From contig NZ_PRDB01000001.1 in NCBI RefSeq assembly GCF_002925905.1, positions 1,178,001 through 1,242,000 on the forward strand: a stretch of 64,000 nucleotides of DNA, written 5' to 3'. Numbering within the stretch: the first letter of the stretch is position 1; each line of letters opens with the position of its first letter. Origin of the DNA: Klebsiella michiganensis. Its GTDB lineage: Bacteria > Pseudomonadota > Gammaproteobacteria > Enterobacterales > Enterobacteriaceae. This document shows, piece by piece, positions 58,533 to 64,000 of this stretch. Made by a program: the position numbers and the translations under genes. Below the pieces are notes generated by a model that worked only from the letters and a program-made list of their open reading frames with translations, was not told the origin of the DNA and searched no databases.

Positions 58533-60921
58533 ACTTCGCGTCGTCCGGTAAAGCATAAGCGACGATATAGTCGCCCATCTTCGTGCCAAACGAACCGTGA
58601 CCGCCCGCAGAGATGACAACGTACTGCTTGCCATTCACTTCATAGGTCATCGGCGTCGCCTGGCCGCCCGCCGGCAGACGTGCCTGCCATAATTTTTCAC
58701 CATTGCTCATATTGTACGCGCGCAGGTAGTTATCCGCGGTCGCGCCGATAAACAGCACATTGCCGGCCGTCGAAATTGGACCGCCCAGCATCGGCATACC
58801 CATTGTGAACGGGAGCTTAATCGGCATCGGGAACGGCAGGCTATCCTGCGGCGTACCGATACGTTTTTTCCACACCACTTCGTTGGTTTTCAGATCCAGC
58901 GCGGAGATATAGCCCCAGGCTGGCTGTTTGCAGGGCAGACCAAACGGTGACAGGAACGGATTAAGCGTAACGCCGTAAGGGACACCGTACTGTGGCTGAA
59001 TACCGGCTTCGGTACCGGAACCCTTGGCGTCTTTTGGCTGCTCCATCGGGTTACCTGGGCCGCGAGGGATCAGTTTTGAGACAAACGGCAGCGCCATCGG
59101 GTTAGCAATCGCCACCTGGCGGTTCGGATCGACGGAGATGCCGCCCCATTCGAACATCCCCAGGTTACCCGGGAATACCAGCGTGCCTTGTTCTGACGGC
59201 GGGGTGAAAATCCCTTCGTAGCGCAGCTGATGGAAGATAACGCGGCACACCAGCTGGTCGAACATGGTGGCGCCCCACATGTCCGCGCCGGTCAGGTCTT
59301 TCTTCGGACGGAAGCTCAGGTCGGAGAACGGCTGAGTTTTCGCGACGTAGTCACCTTTCGCCGCCCCTTGCGGAACCGGTCTTTCCGGCGCCGGGACAAC
59401 CAGTTCACCGTTGCGGCGATCGAGGACAAAAATATTACCGGTTTTTGCCGGAGCGTAGATCACCGGCACGGTTTTACCGTTGACGTCGATATCCGCCAGC
59501 GTCGGCTGAGACGGCATATCCATATCCCACAGATCGTGGTGAACGGTCTGGTAGCTCCACGCCAGTTTACCGGTCGTCGCGTTCAGCGCCACGATGGAGC
59601 TGGCATAGCGCTCTTGTTCAGGCGTACGGTTGCCGCCCCAGATATCCGGGGTGGTTACGCCCATAGGCAGGTAGACCAGATCCAGCTTCGCGTCATAGGC
59701 CGCTGGCGCCCAGGAGTTTGGTGAATTCAGCGTGAAATGATGTTCATCATCAGGAATCGCGTTGGGATCTTTCGCGCCCGGGTCAAAGGCCCACAGCAGT
59801 TTACCGGTATTCACATCAAAGCCACGGATAACGCCCGACGGCTCGCGGGTGGAGAAGTTATCGGTCACGGCGCCGGCAATGACGATAGTTTTGTCGGTAA
59901 TAATCGGCGGTGATGTTGGTTCATACATACCCGGCGTAGTGACAGGCATGTTGGTTTGCAGATTGAGAATGCCTTTATTGGCAAAGGACTCGCACAGCTT
60001 ACCGGTTTCGGCATTGATGGCGAACAGGCGACCATCGTTGACCGGAAGAATGATACGACGCGGGCAGTCGGCAACCACATCCGCCGGCGCGTTATCCGCT
60101 TTGGCTTCATGATATGAAACGCCGCGGCAGGTCACGTGCTGGAAAGAGGGGTCAGCGTTGAGCTGCGGATCGAAATGCCACTTTTCTTTACCGGTGGCCG
60201 CGTCAAGCGCGAACAGGCGCTGATGAGCGGTACACAGATAAAGCGTGTCGCCCACTTTAATCGGCGTGACTTCATTGGTGATTTCACCCGGATCGTTAGG
60301 CTGCTTGAGATCGCCCGTACGGAAGACCCAGGCTTCTTTCAGGTTCTTCACGTTATCGGCGTTGATCTGCTTCAGCGGCGAGTAGCGCTGGCCTTCCTGA
60401 TTGCGGCCATACGCCGACCAGTCGCCATCGGCTACGTCGGAAATGGGGGCCGCTGGCGTTGCATCAGCGCTCAGCGTACCGTTGACTTCCTGCGGGTCGT
60501 TGAAGCCGGCCCAGGTCAGGATACCGCCGCTAATCAGCAGGGCGACAACCAGCCCGGCAACGGCGCCAGAGGAGGGAATCGGCAGGCGGCGCCAGACAAA
60601 CGGCAGGATAAGCCAGATGCCGAAGAAGACCAGAATGTCGCTACGCGGGGTCAGCGCCCAGAAGTCGAAACCAACTTCCCATACGCCCCAGATCATAGTG
60701 GCAAGCAGCAGCGCGGCGTACAGCCAAAGCGCAGAACGCTTGCCGCGGAACAGCATAACGGTGACGCCCAGCATGACCAGGCCTGCGACAGGGTAGTACC
60801 ATGAGCCGCCAAGAGCGACCAGCCAGGCCCCGCCCGCTAAAAGATACAGGCCACAGAACGCTGCAAAAAGAGCCGTCAGCGTCACGAGTAGCCGTGATTG
60901 TTGAGATTTTGTTTCTGCCAT
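58531..60921 (-). CDS. gcd: PQQ-dependent glucose dehydrogenase Gcd
   Basis: Membrane-bound quinoprotein of 796 residues that oxidises glucose to gluconolactone in the periplasm and passes electrons to ubiquinone. About five N-terminal membrane segments occupy residues 12-140. The remainder is a PQQ beta-propeller with DGDWSAYGRNQEGQRYSPLK, VTCRGVSYHE, WDMDMPSQPTLADIDV, and the C-terminal LPAGGQATPMTYEVNGKQYV, then VISAGGHG. Length equals that in E. coli. PQQ synthesis genes are not in the window; Klebsiella-type bacteria usually have them while E. coli does not. A perfect CRP site overlaps the likely promoter. Confidence 0.96.
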   Translation of the reverse strand: MAETKSQQSRLLVTLTALFAAFCGLYLLAGGAWLVALGGSWYYPVAGLVMLGVTVMLFRGKRSALWLYAALLLATMIWGVWEVGFDFWALTPRSDILVFFGIWLILPFVWRRLPIPSSGAVAGLVVALLISGGILTWAGFNDPQEVNGTLSADATPAAPISDVADGDWSAYGRNQEGQRYSPLKQINADNVKNLKEAWVFRTGDLKQPNDPGEITNEVTPIKVGDTLYLCTAHQRLFALDAATGKEKWHFDPQLNADPSFQHVTCRGVSYHEAKADNAPADVVADCPRRIILPVNDGRLFAINAETGKLCESFANKGILNLQTNMPVTTPGMYEPTSPPIITDKTIVIAGAVTDNFSTREPSGVIRGFDVNTGKLLWAFDPGAKDPNAIPDDEHHFTLNSPNSWAPAAYDAKLDLVYLPMGVTTPDIWGGNRTPEQERYASSIVALNATTGKLAWSYQTVHHDLWDMDMPSQPTLADIDVNGKTVPVIYAPAKTGNIFVLDRRNGELVVPAPERPVPQGAAKGDYVAKTQPFSDLSFRPKKDLTGADMWGATMFDQLVCRVIFHQLRYEGIFTPPSEQGTLVFPGNLGMFEWGGISVDPNRQVAIANPMALPFVSKLIPRGPGNPMEQPKDAKGSGTEAGIQPQYGVPYGVTLNPFLSPFGLPCKQPAWGYISALDLKTNEVVWKKRIGTPQDSLPFPMPIKLPFTMGMPMLGGPISTAGNVLFIGATADNYLRAYNMSNGEKLWQARLPAGGQATPMTYEVNGKQYVVISAGGHGSFGTKMGDYIVAYALPDDAK

Positions 60922-60963
60922 AGAAGGACACTCGTTTGTTTGTTAATTTTTTAACTGCAATTA

Positions 60964-60997
60964 ATTATAGGATTTAACAAGTGTGATCGGAATCACA
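60964..60997 (-). promoter_or_regulatory. gcd promoter with overlapping CRP site
   Basis: On the minus strand a perfect -10 TATAAT (60969-60964) has a 17-bp spacer and a -35-like TTCCGA (60992-60987). The -35 lies inside a perfect CRP consensus, TGTGA-N6-TCACA, at 60982-60997. CRP bound here should block gcd, which agrees with the known negative effect of cAMP-CRP on gcd in E. coli. Confidence 0.78.
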
Positions 60998-61039
60998 AAA
61001 TGGGCTTTATTAATCACTGCATCGCATATTTCTTTTTAC

Positions 61040-61048
61040 TGGTATACT
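61040..61048 (+). promoter_or_regulatory. extended -10 promoter of hpt
   Basis: TGGTATACT fits an extended -10 (TG-N-TATACT) with no good -35. The start would be near 61055, about 70 nt before hpt. The CRP site at 60982-60997 is centred about 65 bp upstream and might also act on hpt. Confidence 0.5.
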
Positions 61049-61124
61049 GCGTGGCTTGCCGGTCAACGTCGGTGCAATCGCAGCGGCTTTGATGATTTAC
61101 ATTAAGAATCAAGTGGTTAGTTTT

Positions 61125-61661
61125 ATGAAACATACTGTAGAAGTGATGATCCCGGAAACTGAGATCAAAGCCCGTATCGCTGAGCTCGGTCGTCAAATTA
61201 ATGAACATTACAAAGATAGCGGCAGCGAAATGGTGCTGGTGGGGCTATTACGCGGTTCATTTATGTTTATGGCCGACCTGTGCCGTGAGGTTCAGGTACC
61301 CCATGAAGTGGATTTCATGACCGCCTCGAGCTACGGCAGCGGCATGTCCACCACCCGTGACGTCAAAATCCTCAAAGACCTGGATGAAGATATCCGCGGT
61401 AAAGATGTGCTGATCGTGGAAGACATCATCGACTCTGGCAATACGCTGTCAAAAGTGCGTGAAATCCTCAGCCTGCGTGAACCAAAATCGCTGGCGATTT
61501 GTACGCTGCTCGATAAGCCAAGCCGCCGCGAAGTGAAGGTGCCGGTTGAGTTTGTCGGTTTTGCGATCCCGGACGAGTTCGTGGTGGGGTACGGTATCGA
61601 CTATGCTCAGCGCTATCGCCACCTGCCGTATATCGGCAAAGTGACGCTGCTGGACGAGTAA
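61125..61661 (+). CDS. hpt: hypoxanthine phosphoribosyltransferase Hpt
   Basis: Purine salvage enzyme of 178 residues that makes IMP (and less well GMP) from hypoxanthine and PRPP. The PRPP-binding motif is [18 protein letters not shown]. The N-terminal [20 protein letters not shown] and flexible loop [15 protein letters not shown] are also present, with the C-terminal [20 protein letters not shown]. The ATG at 61125 ([11 protein letters not shown]) gives the family start; the ORF opens upstream at 61056 in the leader. Confidence 0.96.
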   Translation: MKHTVEVMIPETEIKARIAELGRQINEHYKDSGSEMVLVGLLRGSFMFMADLCREVQVPHEVDFMTASSYGSGMSTTRDVKILKDLDEDIRGKDVLIVEDIIDSGNTLSKVREILSLREPKSLAICTLLDKPSRREVKVPVEFVGFAIPDEFVVGYGIDYAQRYRHLPYIGKVTLLDE

Positions 61662-61671
61662 CGCGGAGTGT

Positions 61672-61694
61672 CTATCCCGGCTTATCCGGGATAG
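61672..61694. terminator. hairpin between hpt and can
   Basis: CTATCCCGG (61672-61680) and CCGGGATAG (61686-61694) form a perfect 9-bp stem with a 5-nt loop between the convergent genes. No T-tract is present, so it may act mainly as an mRNA 3' end stabiliser. Confidence 0.5.
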
Positions 61695-61712
61695 TTAAGA
61701 GGGGCGCGTGAA

Positions 61713-62375
61713 TTACCTGTGATTGACGTGCTTGCTTTTAAGGTTGGAAATGCCCTGGCGATAGCGCTGCTCCAGCGTTTCGCGGCTGACGGCGGTCACG
61801 TCCAGATCGCGTAACATGCCATCGTGAATGCCGTAGGCCCAGCCGTGAATCGTCACCTTCTGTCCACGCTTCCACGCCGACTGCATAATCGTTGAATGGC
61901 CAAGGTTGTAAACCTGCTCCATCACATTCAATTCACACAGCGTATCAAGGCGGCGCTCTTCGGGCATTTCCCCCAGCAGCGAGCTGTGCTTAAACCAGAT
62001 ATCGCGAATATGCAGCAGCCAGTTGTCGATAAGGCCAAGCTCGGTATTTTCAATCGCCGCCTGCACGCCGCCGCAGCCGTAGTGGCCGCAGATGATGATG
62101 TGTTCAACTTCCAGTACGTCGACCGCGTACTGCACGACGGAAAGACAGTTCAGATCGGTATGAATCACCAGGTTGGCGACGTTACGGTGTACAAACAGCT
62201 CGCCAGGTTCCAGGCCGGTCAAACGTTCAGCGGGGACGCGGCTATCTGAACATCCAATCCACAGAAAGCGCGGCTTCTGCGCCTGTGCCAGTTTCTCAAA
62301 GAAACCGGGGTCTTCCTCCACCAGCATTTTTGACCATAGTGCATTGTTGCTGATGAGTGTATCTATATCGTTCAT
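61713..62375 (-). CDS. can: beta-class carbonic anhydrase Can
   Basis: Cytoplasmic zinc enzyme of 220 residues that interconverts CO2 and bicarbonate, needed for growth in air. The zinc ligands and catalytic dyad are Cys42, Asp44 and Arg46 in [11 protein letters not shown], and His98 and Cys101 in [12 protein letters not shown]. The conserved [20 protein letters not shown] segment is intact. Divergent from yadG, with a short A/T-rich spacer between. Confidence 0.97.
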   Translation of the reverse strand: MNDIDTLISNNALWSKMLVEEDPGFFEKLAQAQKPRFLWIGCSDSRVPAERLTGLEPGELFVHRNVANLVIHTDLNCLSVVQYAVDVLEVEHIIICGHYGCGGVQAAIENTELGLIDNWLLHIRDIWFKHSSLLGEMPEERRLDTLCELNVMEQVYNLGHSTIMQSAWKRGQKVTIHGWAYGIHDGMLRDLDVTAVSRETLEQRYRQGISNLKSKHVNHR

Positions 62376-62482
62376 GGATGTTTACGGGCCTGTAACCAAG
62401 TAAGTGCGTTGCGCTAATATAGGTTAACCTCACATTTTTTAAAACAACCCATCGCGTGTCACGACACGAGAAGAGACATTTA

Positions 62483-63409
62483 ATGACCATTGCTCTGGAA
62501 TTAAAACAGCTTAAAAAAACCTACCCCGGCGGGGTTCAGGCGCTGCGCGGAATCGATCTGCAGGTTGAGGCGGGCGATTTTTACGCGCTCCTGGGGCCAA
62601 ACGGCGCGGGAAAATCCACCACTATCGGCATTATCAGTTCGCTGGTGAATAAAACCTCCGGCGAGGTCAACGTGTTTGGCTATGACCTGCAAAAGGATGT
62701 GGTGAACGCCAAGCGCCAGCTCGGCCTGGTGCCGCAGGAGTTCAACTTTAACCCGTTTGAAACCGTGCAGCAGATTGTGATTCACCAGGCGGGCTACTAC
62801 GGCGTCGAGCGCAAAGAAGCGATCGCCCGTAGCGAAAAGTACCTTAAACAGCTCGATCTTTGGGAAAAACGCAACGAACGCGCGCGGATGCTCTCCGGCG
62901 GCATGAAGCGCCGCCTGATGATTGCCCGCGCGTTGATGCACGAGCCGAAGCTGCTGATTCTTGATGAACCCACGGCGGGAGTGGATATCGAGCTGCGTCG
63001 TTCGATGTGGGGCTTCCTGAAAGATCTCAACGATAAAGGCACGACGATTATCCTCACTACCCACTATCTGGAAGAGGCCGAGATGCTGTGTCGCAATATT
63101 GGCATTATTCAGAACGGTGAGCTGGTGGAAAACACCTCGATGAAGGCGCTGCTATCCAAACTGAAATCGGAAACCTTTATTCTCGATCTGGCGCCTAAGA
63201 GCCCATTACCGGTACTGGAAGGCTATCAGTATCGTCTGGTTGATACGTCGACGCTGGAGGTTGAGGTGCTGCGTGAGCAGGGGATTAACAGCGTATTTAC
63301 TCAGTTAAGCGCGCAGGGCGTACAGGTATTAAGTATGCGTAACAAAGCTAACCGTCTGGAAGAGCTGTTTGTCACGCTGGTCCAAGACCGGAAAGGAGAA
63401 TCAGCATGA
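62483..63409 (+). CDS. yadG: ABC transporter ATPase YadG
   Basis: ATP-binding subunit of 308 residues of an ABC-2 type exporter of unknown substrate, paired with the membrane protein YadH. The Walker A is LLGPNGAGKSTTIG, the Q-loop VPQEFNFNPFETV, the signature RMLSGGMKRRLM, the Walker B KLLILDEPTAGVD, and the H-loop LTTHYLEEAEML. The start at 62483 (MTIALELKQLKKTYPGG) is preferred to the in-frame ATG at 62456. It overlaps yadH by 4 nt. Confidence 0.95.
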   Translation: MTIALELKQLKKTYPGGVQALRGIDLQVEAGDFYALLGPNGAGKSTTIGIISSLVNKTSGEVNVFGYDLQKDVVNAKRQLGLVPQEFNFNPFETVQQIVIHQAGYYGVERKEAIARSEKYLKQLDLWEKRNERARMLSGGMKRRLMIARALMHEPKLLILDEPTAGVDIELRRSMWGFLKDLNDKGTTIILTTHYLEEAEMLCRNIGIIQNGELVENTSMKALLSKLKSETFILDLAPKSPLPVLEGYQYRLVDTSTLEVEVLREQGINSVFTQLSAQGVQVLSMRNKANRLEELFVTLVQDRKGESA

Positions 63410-64000
63410 TGCAGCTTTATTGGGTCGCGCTGAAAAGCATCTGGACCAAAGAGATCCACCGCTTTATGCGTATCTGGATCCAGACGCTGGTGCCGCCGGT
63501 CATAACTATGACCCTCTACTTTGTTATTTTCGGCAATCTGATCGGCTCGCGCATCGGTGAAATGCACGGTTTCACCTATATGCAGTTTATCGTGCCGGGC
63601 CTGATTATGATGGCGGTGATCACCAACGCCTACGCCAACGTGGCGTCCTCGTTCTTCAGCGCGAAATTTCAGCGCAATATTGAAGAACTGCTGGTCGCGC
63701 CGGTTCCCACCCACGTGGTTATCGCCGGCTATGTGGGCGGCGGCGTTGCCCGCGGTCTGTGCGTCGGGATTCTGGTGACGGCGATTTCGCTGTTTTTCGT
63801 ACCGTTCCAGGTTCACTCATGGATATTCGTCGCCCTGACCCTGGTGCTGACCGCCGTGCTATTTTCGCTGGCCGGTCTGCTGAATGCGGTGTTTGCCAAA
63901 ACCTTTGACGATATCAGCCTTATTCCGACCTTCGTGCTGACGCCGCTGACCTATCTCGGCGGGGTTTTTTATTCGCTGACCCTGCTGCCGCCGTTCTGGC
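63406..64000 (+). CDS. yadH: ABC-2 type transporter membrane protein YadH, 5' part only
   Basis: The gene runs off the end of the window; about 198 codons of an expected 256 are visible. It is the inner-membrane partner of YadG. It starts MMQLYWVALKSIWTKEIHRF, with ABC-2 features IEELLVAPVPTHVVIAGYVG and LTPLTYLGGVFYSLTLLPPF at the window edge. Hydrophobic segments are visible near residues 28-50, 62-80 and 105-165. Two adjacent ATGs (63406, 63409) are possible starts; the first overlaps the yadG stop in an ATGA junction. Confidence 0.95.
   Translation, partial: MMQLYWVALKSIWTKEIHRFMRIWIQTLVPPVITMTLYFVIFGNLIGSRIGEMHGFTYMQFIVPGLIMMAVITNAYANVASSFFSAKFQRNIEELLVAPVPTHVVIAGYVGGGVARGLCVGILVTAISLFFVPFQVHSWIFVALTLVLTAVLFSLAGLLNAVFAKTFDDISLIPTFVLTPLTYLGGVFYSLTLLPPFW

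Overview
The window is a chromosomal segment from a member of the Enterobacteriaceae. Almost every housekeeping protein reads as a near-identical counterpart of the Escherichia coli 2-to-3-minute region, in the same order. The extra genes (a GH43/GPH sugar pair, a DUF2950 gene beside yacH, a KdgT-DUF1537-PdxA2-DeoR operon and a coiled-coil FKBP) suggest a Klebsiella/Raoultella/Enterobacter-type genome rather than E. coli. Species cannot be fixed from sequence reading alone. No rRNA, tRNA, insertion sequence, prophage or CRISPR array was seen.

Region 1 (1-16957) is the division and cell wall (dcw) cluster on the + strand: the end of rsmH, then ftsL, ftsI, murE, murF, mraY, murD, ftsW, murG, murC, ddlB, ftsQ, ftsA, ftsZ and lpxC. 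The genes are packed with overlaps of 1-14 nt or very short gaps. They supply UDP-MurNAc-pentapeptide, lipid I/II, the septal SEDS-PBP pair, the Z-ring and the first committed step of lipid A synthesis. secM-secA (translation-arrest control of the Sec motor) and mutT follow.

Region 2 (21001-29705) holds yacG-zapD-coaE (minus), guaC (plus), the type IV pilin group ppdD-hofB-hofC (minus), nadC (minus) and ampD-ampE (plus). Region 3 (29736-33640) is a two-gene minus-strand operon for a GPH sugar symporter and a GH43 glycosidase, followed by aroP. Region 4 (34294-41392) is the pyruvate dehydrogenase operon pdhR-aceE-aceF-lpd with a perfect PdhR operator.

Region 5 (41556-47792) has a small secreted protein, a DUF2950 gene, yacH (DUF3300), acnB and yacL. 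Region 6 (47974-51948) is a four-gene operon for uptake and breakdown of a four-carbon acid sugar, most likely D-threonate or a close relative, ending in its probable DeoR-family regulator. Region 7 (51972-56682) carries speE-speD, then an insertion relative to E. coli: a lipoprotein gene overlapping a gene for a periplasmic FKBP-like protein with nine 14-residue coiled-coil repeats and an apparently degraded active site. An 89-bp palindromic repeat lies beside it. Region 8 (56335-64000) is yacC, cueO with a CueR-type promoter, gcd, hpt, can, yadG and the start of yadH, which runs off the window.

The best candidates for undescribed biology are the lipoprotein/coiled-coil FKBP pair, the DUF2950-YacH-small secreted protein neighbourhood, and two RNA-level signals: the pdhR-aceE hairpin and a codon-anomalous patch inside ftsI.
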